Assembly: GCF_000691805.2 (NCBI RefSeq)
Contig: NZ_DF820490.1
Span: forward strand, 63,375 to 127,374
Direction: 5' to 3'
From: Weissella oryzae SG25
GTDB lineage: Bacteria > Bacillota > Bacilli > Lactobacillales > Lactobacillaceae
Length of the DNA: 64,000 bases
Within the stretch, counting starts at the first letter, position 1, and each line of letters begins with the position of its first letter. Shown here piece after piece: positions 50,801 through 57,003 of this stretch. Made by a program: the position numbers and the translations under genes. The notes beneath the pieces were generated by a model, which searched no databases, was not told the DNA's origin, and was given only the letters and a program-made list of their open reading frames with translations.

Positions 50801-51182
50801 CCCAGACGGTAGTGGTAACGGCGGTAACAATGGTGGTAATGGTAATAACGGTGGTAATGGTGGCAATTCAAATGGTGGCGGAGCAAACACTGGCAATGGC
50901 AACAATGCTGGTAACAGTGGCCTATCACCAAATGGTGCTGGTAATACTGCTGGTAACCCAGCCGGAAATTGGGCTGCCAAGAACAATATGATGTCCCTCA
51001 ATGATAAGGCATCCCTTGGTATGACCGATGGAAATAGCAATAATGCTAACCATGCAATGACAAACTCTGGCGAACTACCATCAACTGGTTATGAGCAACA
51101 ATCAATTTGGGCACAACTAGGAGCAATCTTGCTTGGAATCTTGACGCTTGGTTTCGTTTCATTGAAGCGTAAGAAGAAGTAA
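47820..51182 (+). CDS. LPxTG-anchored surface protein with seven Ig-like repeats
   Basis: 1120 residues. A long signal peptide (about 1-60, with basic start and the core HLALIGSLVLVGASIPNVGA) precedes a unique domain of about 300 residues, then seven tandem 91-residue bacterial Ig-like repeats (SAPIVDNVTGNSTDGYTVTG ... TATATDAAGNVSTPTDF, Big_6-like), a Gly/Asn-rich linker, and the sortase signal LPSTG with a hydrophobic span and KRKKK tail. It is covalently wall-attached; binding partner unknown. Repeats 2-4 are almost identical, while 5-7 differ (PGSTVNIYDKDHKVV). GGGGGG lies seven bases before ATG 47820. Confidence 0.92.
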   Translation: MKTSKQKLTYRVSHINKEQGTVRSAQKSKLLKMKHLALIGSLVLVGASIPNVGAAFMNHNNVSAAVLDINLLSNMAVNNDSGTTTTNRLQAGEQRNVNFTISGTTPIGVSALNGKRYAAVTVPSELRGAVTANGNTVTTTNMTIDFNKISSLNELISVSDSLATKITEILDGSLGDISGVNFDTTDLYKNLNLLKNVQSIGGASFNSATTVNSDGSIVSAELDDGLGSILSQNLITILNSLETAINNLHATPKNSLNPIQVTLAEAINAALVVPKGLVNTAITGVLTPLVNGTGDITNELVDAAVLGDTSIVVPTQIKTPSDLSGSLDARFVGAAVQTDLLSIDILNTSDSDTFVYFGKEALPSAPIVDNVAGNSTDGYTVTGTADPNTTVKIYDKDNNEVGTAQTGADGKYTITLPASVGEKANLTATATDAAGNVSTPTDFMTPADDDKVAPSAPIVDNVTGNSTDGYTVTGTAEPNSTVKIYDKDNNEVGTAQAGADGKYTITLPASVGEKANLTATATDAAGNVSTPTDFMTPADDDKVAPSAPIVDNVTGNSTDGYTVTGTAEPNSTVKIYDKDNNEVGTAQAGADGKYTITLPASVGEKANLTATATDAAGNVSTPTDFMTPADDDKVAPSAPIVDNVTGNSTDGYTVTGTAEPNSTVKIYDKDNNEVGTAQAGADGKYTITLPASVGEKANLTATATDAAGNVSTPTDFMTPADDDKVAPSAPIVDNVTGNSTDGYTVTGTAEPGSTVNIYDKDHKVVGTAQAGADGKYTITLPGSVGEKANLTATATDAAGNVSTPTDFMTPADDDKVAPSAPIVDSVTGNSTNGYTVTGTAEPGSTVNIYDKDHKVVGTAQAGADGKYTITLPASVGEKATLTATATDAAGNMSAATNLMTPADEDKVAPSAPIVDSVTGNSTDGYTVTGTAEPGSTVNVYDKDNNVVGTAQAGSDGKYTITLPGSVGEKATLTVTATDAAGNVSAATSFTTPANPDGSGNGGNNGGNGNNGGNGGNSNGGGANTGNGNNAGNSGLSPNGAGNTAGNPAGNWAAKNNMMSLNDKASLGMTDGNSNNANHAMTNSGELPSTGYEQQSIWAQLGAILLGILTLGFVSLKRKKK
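48909..50819 (+). repeat. Seven tandem 273-bp repeats inside the surface protein gene
   Basis: Units begin at 48909, 49182, 49455, 49728, 50001, 50274 and 50547. The exact 273-bp period keeps the frame, so copy number can change by recombination without breaking the gene. Confidence 0.93.
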
Positions 51183-51253
51183 CCCCCAATTGTTGTGAGT
51201 AATTTCAATCTTTAACTAATAACACAAGTACACTAGAAATTACCTAATTTCTA

Positions 51254-51297
51254 AAAAAACTTGCAGGTCCTCTAACTAGATGATCTGCAAGTTTTTT
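51254..51297 (+). terminator. Terminator after the repeat surface protein gene
   Basis: AACTTGCAGGTC pairs with GATCTGCAAGTT (near-perfect), followed by T6. Confidence 0.9.
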
Positions 51298-51386
51298 GTT
51301 ATTTTCTAAATAATTGCTTTTAAAATATTTCCATGATAAACTAATAAAAAAATTCCGATAGCGATTTTAATCGTCATGTTACTATG

Positions 51387-51426
51387 AAGCACTTCTTCTA
51401 GGCTGGAAATAGAAGGAGTGCTTTTT
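51387..51426 (+). promoter_or_regulatory. Terminator-like hairpin that hides the ribosome site of the CynX-like gene
   Basis: AAGCACTTCTTCTA (51387-51400) pairs with TAGAAGGAGTGCTT (51410-51423) over 14 positions (one G-U), loop of nine. The 3' arm contains AGAAGGAG, the gene's only ribosome site, and is followed by T residues directly before ATG 51427. A promoter TTGCTT-17 bp-TAAACT lies at 51314-51342. Confidence 0.7.
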
Positions 51427-52563
51427 ATGCGCAAAAAAAATTTAACTTTTCTAATTCTCTTGGCAACTAATTTACGCTTGGCATTTACATCAATTACGCC
51501 AATTTTTAGTAACATTCAAAAAAGTTTACAAATTTCTAGTACAACTAGTTCCTTGTTAATAACATTGCCACTAATTATGTTTGCAATTTGCTCAGTCTTC
51601 ACTGACCAAATTTTCAGAAAATTTGAGTTTAATCAAACAATGACAGGGCTTTTACTGTTATTAATTAGTGCAATTATTTTACGTCCCTACAATCAAATAA
51701 CTCTTTTAATTGGTACGATTATCATTGGTTTTGTACTGGCGTTACTAAATGTTATTATGCCCAGCTTAGTTCTTAATCAATTTGCCAAGGAAAAACAAAA
51801 AATAACGGGGTACTACTCCTTAGCAACCAGCTTAACCGCAGCTGTTGGCTTGCTGTTGATTGTACCGCTAACCAAGTACTGGGGTTGGCAACTAGCGAGC
51901 CAGCTTTTTTCATTGCCAGCCATCTTAACATTAGTTGCTTGGTTCACTTTAAAATCAAGTCATCCAGCAGAACCAACTTTTAGGTTGACCTTTAATAAAA
52001 CTGTAACTAATAAATTTAAAATTGATGCTCATCTGCTGATTTTAATCATATTTATGGGGCTACAAGCCTTTGTTTTTTATGGCTTAAGCACTTGGTTACC
52101 AAGTATTTTCGAAAGTTGTGGCGCTACAAATTCGCTGATTGCTATTTTAATGTTTTTATTCCAATTTAGTGGTTTGTTAGCTAATTTTATTTTTATCCAG
52201 ATAAGACATATCAAGCATATTTTAGTCCTAGCTGCTGCTAGCTTTGTACTAGGTGCTGTCATATTGCTAGCTAATCAAGTGCCAATGCTGTTAATTCTAT
52301 CAGCGATTCTTTTAGGCCTATCAACTAGTTTAATTTTTACAACGACTTTATTTTTATTGGCCAAGGATAATAAACGGGGGGCTAATTCAGATCCTGCTAA
52401 ACAAGCAAGCCTGACTATGAGCTTTGGATATGCGTTAGCAGCCTTAGCCCCAATAACATTAAGCTGCCTACATGACATTTTAAATAGTTGGTCATTATTG
52501 ATTTTGTTATTACTCTTGCTAATGTTGCTAGCAAGTTACTTAGCATATCGTTTGGACAAATAA
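51427..52563 (+). CDS. MFS transporter of the CynX/NimT type
   Basis: 378 residues, about 12 membrane segments. LILLATNLRLAFTSITPIFSNIQKSLQIS at the N-terminus and the middle segment ALLNVIMPSLVLNQFAKEKQKITGYYSLATSLTAAVG resemble the CynX/NimT group (cyanate, 2-nitroimidazole and related exporters). Substrate cannot be deduced. ATG 51427 has GGAG eight bases upstream; the GTG at 51418 overlaps the ribosome site and is not used. Its expression may be set by the leader hairpin. Confidence 0.82.
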   Translation: MRKKNLTFLILLATNLRLAFTSITPIFSNIQKSLQISSTTSSLLITLPLIMFAICSVFTDQIFRKFEFNQTMTGLLLLLISAIILRPYNQITLLIGTIIIGFVLALLNVIMPSLVLNQFAKEKQKITGYYSLATSLTAAVGLLLIVPLTKYWGWQLASQLFSLPAILTLVAWFTLKSSHPAEPTFRLTFNKTVTNKFKIDAHLLILIIFMGLQAFVFYGLSTWLPSIFESCGATNSLIAILMFLFQFSGLLANFIFIQIRHIKHILVLAAASFVLGAVILLANQVPMLLILSAILLGLSTSLIFTTTLFLLAKDNKRGANSDPAKQASLTMSFGYALAALAPITLSCLHDILNSWSLLILLLLLLMLLASYLAYRLDK

Positions 52564-52606
52564 AAAACACCACTAACAAGCGATGTTTTCTTTGAGATTT
52601 TGAGAG

Positions 52607-53497
52607 CTACTTAGTAACATTTTTTATAAAGTTTTTGAGTGCCTCAAAAGTTTGCTTTGAAGCCTCTTGATTTTCAGGTTGGACAAAATACTGTAAGAAG
52701 CCATGTTTTACATTTTTAGCATCGACTAATTGATTATTTTTTTGATTACCAAGTGGGCCATCGATTTTTTTAAAGAGCATCAATCCTTCATCACGCAAAG
52801 GGTCTAATTCTTCAACAAGCACAAAGGTCGGTGGAAAATCTGTAAATTCTTCACGATTTAATGGTGATACTAGCGGATCAGCAATGTCACTTAACCCATT
52901 TAGATAAAAGTCACGATTTTCCTCTAGCACAGGACGTGAGGGGAAATAGTGGTCGCTTAGTTTTTCGATTGAAGCTGTTTTAAACTCAAAAGAGAGAGCT
53001 GCATATAATAGAACCTGTCCAACAATTATCTGCTTCAAGTCTGATTGACTAGTTATAATTTTCTCTAAACTTTCTGCTACAATTGTTCCACCGGCACTGT
53101 CTCCTAACAAGATGATTTTTTTGTAAGTGTCTAATTTCTTAATATGTTCAAGCAAGGCAATTAAATCATTAACTTGGCTTGGAAACTTGTATTCTGGTGC
53201 TAAAGAATAGCCAAAAGAAACTAAATCTATCTGATTCTCATTAGCTATTTTACGTGCCATAACATCATGCGTGGTAATACTACCGGCAATATAGCCACCA
53301 CCGTGAACCAATACAACTAATTCATCTGTTGCGGCCATTTTGGGGAAATACCATCTCAATTGGCTAACCCGGCCATCATTAATAAAACTACTTTCTTCAA
53401 TTTTGGCTATTAAACTTGGTTGCCCAGCTAAATAGTTGTTTTCTTCCATCGTCAAGCGAATTTTTTCAATGTGCTTAAATTGCTGATTGTCTACCAT
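52607..53497 (-). CDS. Alpha/beta hydrolase fold esterase/lipase (HSL-like)
   Basis: 296 residues without signal peptide. The oxyanion-hole motif is VHGGGYIAGS (about 82-91), the nucleophile elbow LGDSAGGTI (Ser about 147), and the acid/His pair is likely in VEELDPLRDEG and NVKHGFLQYF. This is the hormone-sensitive-lipase (family IV) type carboxylesterase of lactobacilli. A GGGGGA site precedes the ATG. Convergent with the CynX-like gene; a weak hairpin lies in the 43 bases between them. Confidence 0.88.
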   Translation of the reverse strand: MVDNQQFKHIEKIRLTMEENNYLAGQPSLIAKIEESSFINDGRVSQLRWYFPKMAATDELVVLVHGGGYIAGSITTHDVMARKIANENQIDLVSFGYSLAPEYKFPSQVNDLIALLEHIKKLDTYKKIILLGDSAGGTIVAESLEKIITSQSDLKQIIVGQVLLYAALSFEFKTASIEKLSDHYFPSRPVLEENRDFYLNGLSDIADPLVSPLNREEFTDFPPTFVLVEELDPLRDEGLMLFKKIDGPLGNQKNNQLVDAKNVKHGFLQYFVQPENQEASKQTFEALKNFIKNVTK

Positions 53498-53693
53498 AAT
53501 TATTTCCCCCTATAATTTAAAACCACTAACTGATTAGATAAATTCCCAAAAATTTATCTTACTTTATTATAAACAATTTTAATTAAGATTATCTTTAATA
53601 AACCCGGGTTTTTCATATATAAAAGCAGTACAAAATTCTGATTATTGCCTTGTATAAGTAGGCTGATTATTATACTTTGTTAAGACTGCTTGC

Positions 53694-53699
53694 TATAAT
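53694..53699 (+). promoter_or_regulatory. Extended -10 of the small-gene cluster
   Basis: TGCTATAAT (53691-53699) is an extended -10 about 48 bases before the first small gene; no good -35 is seen. The rest of 53498-53746 shows no gene. Confidence 0.5.
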
Positions 53700-53746
53700 A
53701 AAGATAGTAATAGTTGGACTGGATTGATTTTACTGGAGGAATAGCG

Positions 53747-53893
53747 ATGGCAAAAGAAAAACAGAATCACACGTTTATGCGGATTATCTTAGTTGCTGGT
53801 GGTTTACTGCTAAGCAGCTCGAAAGTACGACAAAAAATTATCGACGAATTTGATCATGTTCGTAAGCGAATGCCAGGATCAAAGTCAAATTAA
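53747..53893 (+). CDS. Small protein of 48 residues, unknown
   Basis: Not recognised. ATG 53747 has GGAGG nine bases upstream. The product MAKEKQNHTFMRIILVAGGL continues with LLSSSKVRQKIIDEFDHVRKR: a short hydrophobic stretch (about 12-24) then an amphipathic basic/acidic helix. It may attach to the membrane. It lies 33 bases before a DUF378 gene and shares its promoter; small membrane genes of this kind are often found beside DUF378 in lactic acid bacteria (recollection, not checked). Confidence 0.7.
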   Translation: MAKEKQNHTFMRIILVAGGLLLSSSKVRQKIIDEFDHVRKRMPGSKSN

Positions 53894-53926
53894 TGTAGGC
53901 GCAATAAAACTACGGGGGGAAAAATC

Positions 53927-54145
53927 ATGAAAGCTTTGGATATTACAGCGTTAATTCTGTTAGTTGTTGGTGGTTTAAACTGGCTTTTAGTTGGTCTATT
54001 TAGTTTAGATTTAGTAGCCTTAATTTTTGGTGGTCAATCAGCAATTTTGGCACGTGTTGTTTATATTTTGGTTGGGCTTAGTGCTATATATTGCCTAAAG
54101 TTTGTCGGAATGCTTAATACTCAACCTTCTGGAGGTAAGCGTTAA
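53927..54145 (+). CDS. DUF378 family small membrane protein
   Basis: 72 residues with two membrane segments. The family signature is clear: ALDITALILLVVGGLNWLLVGLFSLDLVALIFGG followed by ARVVYILVGLSAIYCL. Function unknown. GGGGGGA precedes ATG 53927. It is the middle gene of a small-gene cluster. Confidence 0.92.
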   Translation: MKALDITALILLVVGGLNWLLVGLFSLDLVALIFGGQSAILARVVYILVGLSAIYCLKFVGMLNTQPSGGKR

Positions 54146-54165
54146 GAATAGAGGGGTGGCCCACT

Positions 54166-54345
54166 ATGGAAGAAAAGTTGATTCAATTAAAAATTTCAGC
54201 AGAAACTAAATTAAAAGCTGATGAAATTCTAAAACAACACGGGCTTTCAACGCAAGCAGCGGTTAAAATGTTTTTAACGCAGATTGCTAATACTGGGCGT
54301 AGTCCTTTTGATGGTATCTTTTATAAGGACAGCAGTAAGCCTTAA
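54166..54345 (+). CDS. RelB/DinJ-type antitoxin without a partner toxin
   Basis: 59 residues. LIQLKISAETKLKADEILKQ (ribbon and first helix) and HGLSTQAAVKMFLTQIANTGRSPFD (second helix and conserved end) are typical of RelB/DinJ ribbon-helix-helix antitoxins. Normally a YafQ/RelE toxin gene overlaps or follows within a few bases; here the next genes are an SMR transporter downstream and DUF378 upstream, and the short downstream region has no toxin frame. GAGGGGTGG precedes ATG 54166. A solitary antitoxin or a DNA-binding protein that now regulates its neighbours is possible. Confidence 0.82.
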   Translation: MEEKLIQLKISAETKLKADEILKQHGLSTQAAVKMFLTQIANTGRSPFDGIFYKDSSKP

Positions 54346-54393
54346 GTTTAGATTTATAAAATAAAACTCTCATTCCGCCGGGAATATCAAGTT

Positions 54394-54450
54394 AAAACAG
54401 CAAAACATTTCGTTAGGCCTTTAGAAGAAATGTTTTGGCTGTTTTTATTT
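54394..54450 (+). terminator. Hairpin between the antitoxin gene and the SMR gene
   Basis: AACAGC-AAAACATTTC (54396-54411) pairs with GAAATGTTTT-GGCTGTT (54427-54443, one bulge), loop of 15, T run, then GGAGG of the SMR gene at 54452. It can end the small-gene transcript or act as an attenuator in the SMR leader. Confidence 0.75.
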
Positions 54451-54461
54451 TGGAGGTTTTT

Positions 54462-54782
54462 ATGACTTGGTTATATTTAATTCTTGCAGGCCTATTTGAA
54501 GTTTTTTGGTCAATCACGATGAAATTAAGTCAAGGTTTTACAGAGTTAAGGTTTGCTAGCCTAACGGTGTTGGGGCTAATCACAAGTTTTGGGTTCTTAG
54601 CCTTAGCGCTTAAAAGTATGCCACTTGGTATGGCTTATCCGATTTGGACAGGCATTGGTGCGGTTGGCTCGATTCTTGCTGGTTTACTGATTTTTCATGA
54701 ATCAATTAATGGTCTAACTTGGTTTTTTATTATTTTATTAGTCATTGCGTTAATTGGCATTAAAATATCAAGCCAACACTAA
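54462..54782 (+). CDS. SMR family transporter, Gdx/SugE-like (guanidinium exporter type)
   Basis: 106 residues, four membrane segments. TWLYLILAGLFEVFWSITMK has the essential membrane Glu (about 13) and Trp, and GFTELRFASL with LPLGMAYPIWTGIGAVGS-like sequence (here MPLGMAYPIWTGIGAVGS) follows the Gdx/SugE pattern rather than the EmrE type. Gdx proteins export guanidinium in exchange for protons as antiparallel dimers. A strong GGAGG is five bases before ATG 54462, which is used in place of an upstream start inside the leader hairpin. A single gene, so a homodimer is expected. Confidence 0.85.
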   Translation: MTWLYLILAGLFEVFWSITMKLSQGFTELRFASLTVLGLITSFGFLALALKSMPLGMAYPIWTGIGAVGSILAGLLIFHESINGLTWFFIILLVIALIGIKISSQH

Positions 54783-54814
54783 GCATAGATTTCTAAAGTG
54801 GGGGTGCTCGCTAC

Positions 54815-54843
54815 TTGCAAATTTAGCGAATTATGCGTAAACT
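54815..54843 (+). promoter_or_regulatory. Promoter of the adenine deaminase riboswitch transcript
   Basis: TTGCAA (54815-54820), 17 bp, TAAACT (54838-54843); transcription would start about 40 bases before the aptamer. Confidence 0.5.
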
Positions 54844-54889
54844 AATCACCAATCAATTCATTTAACTTAATTACTAATTAAATATTTTT

Positions 54890-54959
54890 TTGCAGATATA
54901 GCGTACGGAAAATGGCCGTACAGTTTCTACCACCAACCAAAAGAGGTGACTATCCGCAA
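54890..54959 (+). promoter_or_regulatory. Purine riboswitch aptamer, guanine/hypoxanthine type
   Basis: P1 pairs 54890-54898 with 54951-54959 (one A-C mismatch). P2 GTACGG/CCGTAC encloses loop AAAATGG; J2/3 is the canonical GTTTCTACC; P3 CACC/GGTG encloses a loop with CC that can kiss the GG of loop 2. J3/1 is ACT, so the specificity position (74) is C: guanine/hypoxanthine class, not adenine. J1/2 reads TAG in place of the usual TAA/TAT. Confidence 0.9.
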
Positions 54960-54979
54960 GTGCTTTTAGCTATTTAAAG

Positions 54980-55019
54980 GGCATTTGTCGATTAATCCAA
55001 CCGACAAATGTCTTTTTTT
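54980..55019 (+). terminator. Riboswitch expression platform terminator
   Basis: GGCATTTGTCG (54980-54990) pairs with CGACAAATGTC (55002-55012), followed by seven T, 60 bases before the ade start: the layout of a ligand-induced transcription OFF switch. Confidence 0.9.
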
Positions 55020-55080
55020 ATTTCTAATTTTTAATTAGCTCAATTAAACCAACCAATAATTAATAGAGAAGTGAGAGATT

Positions 55081-56753
55081 ATGATTGAAGTTGACTATCA
55101 TCTAAAAAATGCCTATTTCCTTGATGTTTTTACTAAAACATTCATAAAAACTGAGCTATGGATTAAAGGAACTCAAATTATTTTCCGTGGACGTTCGAAG
55201 CAATATTTAGCAAAAGAAACATTTGATTTGGGTGGACGGTATGTAGCTCCTGGTCTAATTGATGCTCATATGCATATTGAGTCTTCATTACTTACGCCGT
55301 CTGAATTAGGCAAGATTTTAGTTAAACATGGCGTAACCCGCGCTTTTGCTGATCCACATGAAATTGCCTCTGTAAGTGGTGAATCTGGCATCCATTATAT
55401 GATTGAGGAAGCACGCCAAGCGCCCATTCATTTCCATTATATGTTGCCTTCATCAGTACCAGCGGCTCCATTCGAACGGACTGGTGCAATCTTAGATGCA
55501 GAAAGTCTACGAACTTTTTATCAATATCCAGAGGTACATGGCTTAGCTGAGGTGATGGACTATCCAGCCGTGGCTAACGAAAATCCTGAGAAAATCCTGA
55601 TATGTTAGAAAAAATTGCCGATGCCCAAAAGGCTGGCCGCCATGTTGATGGGCATGGTGCCGGTTTGAATCCTGAGCAGTTGGCTGTTTATCGAGCTGTT
55701 GGTATTGATACTGATCATGAAGCTCATTCTACAGAAATGGCCCTTGAACGTTTGAATGCAGGTATGCGCGTCTTTATTCGTGAAGGAACCGTTGAACGTG
55801 ATGAGCTAGCAATTTTACCGGCGGTTACATCCTCCAATGCTGAGCGTTTTGCTTTTTGTACAGATGATAAAAACGTTACTGACCTGTTATTAGAGGGTTC
55901 GATTGATTACAACGTTAATTTAGCAGTATCAAAAGGGCTGGCTATGGAAACCGCCCTCAAAATGGCTTCCTATGGAGCTGCTCAAGCACATCATTTGCAA
56001 AATGTTGGAGCCTTAGCTGCTGGCTATGTCGCTGATTTAGTTGTTTTTGATAGTTTGCAACATTTCTCTGCCCAAGAGGTCATGGTTGCCGGTCAGTGGG
56101 TGACGGAAAAACAAACCACTAAGCCATTAGCATTTGCACCACAAGCCATTAATATCAAACCACAACTAAGTGATTTTGAATTACCGTTAATTAACGGTGT
56201 AGCCCATGTGATTGGGATTGAACCAAACCACATTACAACAACTCACTTAATTGAAGAAGTACCACAAAATACAACAGGTAAATTTGTTGCTAATCAAACA
56301 TATGCTAAAATAGCTGTTTTTGAGCGCTATCATCAATTGGGGTACGGGTTAGGTATTATTAAGGGCTTTAAATTACGTGGTGGCGCAATTGCAGCCACTG
56401 TCGCTCATGACTCACACAATCTAATCGTTGCTGGTCATAATGATTCTGCAATGTATACAGCCGCAAATCATTTGCGTGAGCTTGGCGGAGGAATGGTTGT
56501 GGTTGAAGATGACGGTACAATTACCAGCTTGCCACTGCCAATTGCCGGTCTAATGTCAGACCAGCCCTATTCCTTAGTTGCTGAGCAGGTTACGACTTTA
56601 ATGGCTGCCTTCAAAAGAATATCGACGGTCGAGTTTGACCCATTCCTAACTTTATCATTTATGGCACTACCAGTAATTCCATCGCTAAAGATTACTGACC
56701 AGGGTTTATTTGATTTTGAGAAATTTACTTTCATTAACATAAATGCCCAATAA
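55081..56753 (+). pseudogene. ade: Adenine deaminase, frameshifted by an 11-bp tandem duplication
   Basis: Two frames together make one adenine deaminase. The first (55081-55608, 175 residues) has the metal motif APGLIDAHMHIESSLL and FADPHEIASVSG; the second (from about 55601 to 56753) has VDGHGAGLNPEQLAVY, GIDTDHEAHSTEMALERLNAGM, FCTDDKNVTDLL and AHDSHNLIVAGHNDSAM. The break is an exact repeat of GAAAATCCTGA (55579-55589 and 55590-55600); without one copy the frame reads NENPDMLEKI and gives 553 residues, the family size. The enzyme converts adenine to hypoxanthine for salvage. As written, no full protein is made unless the repeat slips back or the second half starts at the ATG at 55602. Confidence 0.93.
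55579..55600 (+). repeat. 11-bp tandem duplication in ade
   Basis: Two exact, adjacent copies of GAAAATCCTGA. Length not a multiple of three, hence the frameshift. Confidence 0.97.
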
Positions 56754-56804
56754 TTAATTTGCTATTTTTAACTTTGCAAATCGTTGTATACTTGAAAAGG
56801 TGTC

Positions 56805-56932
56805 AGAGTAGAGGGTCCTGACGGATTCTTTCGTTAGGGTACATACAATTTTATTAGATGAATTTATCATTCGCTTCTTTGAATAAATGCTTGCTAGTTT
56901 GCAGGAATCATTTTAACTTGCCACTCTACACT
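56805..56932 (+). promoter_or_regulatory. Candidate structured leader RNA before a DHA2 MFS gene
   Basis: AGAGTAGAG (56805-56813) pairs with CTCTACACT (56924-56932) at 8 of 9 positions and would close a 128-base element. Inside, CCTGACG pairs with CGTTAGG (56817-56838) to form a firm hairpin. Downstream, GCTAAATA...TATTTAGC with nested AACC/GGTT (56954-56985) forms another hairpin just before the GGGAGG site. TATACT at 56787-56792 may be the -10. It matches no riboswitch class I know. Confidence 0.45.
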
Positions 56933-57003
56933 AAAAATTTCATGATTAGAATCAGCTAAATAAACCAAATGGTTAAACTATTTAGCATGATACGGGAGGC
57001 AAT

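Noticed and set aside
48909-50819. CRISPR-like or satellite array
   Set aside because: The 273-bp period is a coding repeat of Ig-like domains without spacers.
50669-51040. 123-codon minus-strand frame rich in Leu/Pro
   Set aside because: It is the complement of the Gly/Asn-rich linker of the LPxTG protein; low complexity explains the open frame.
54346-54450. Guanidine riboswitch before the Gdx-like gene
   Set aside because: Conserved cores of ykkC, mini-ykkC and ykkC-III types were looked for and not seen; only a plain hairpin with T run.
56805-56932. Lysine or T-box type leader
   Set aside because: The GTAGAGG start is suggestive of a lysine element, but the remaining core sequences and the T-box GGGTGG-type block are missing and the gene is an efflux pump.
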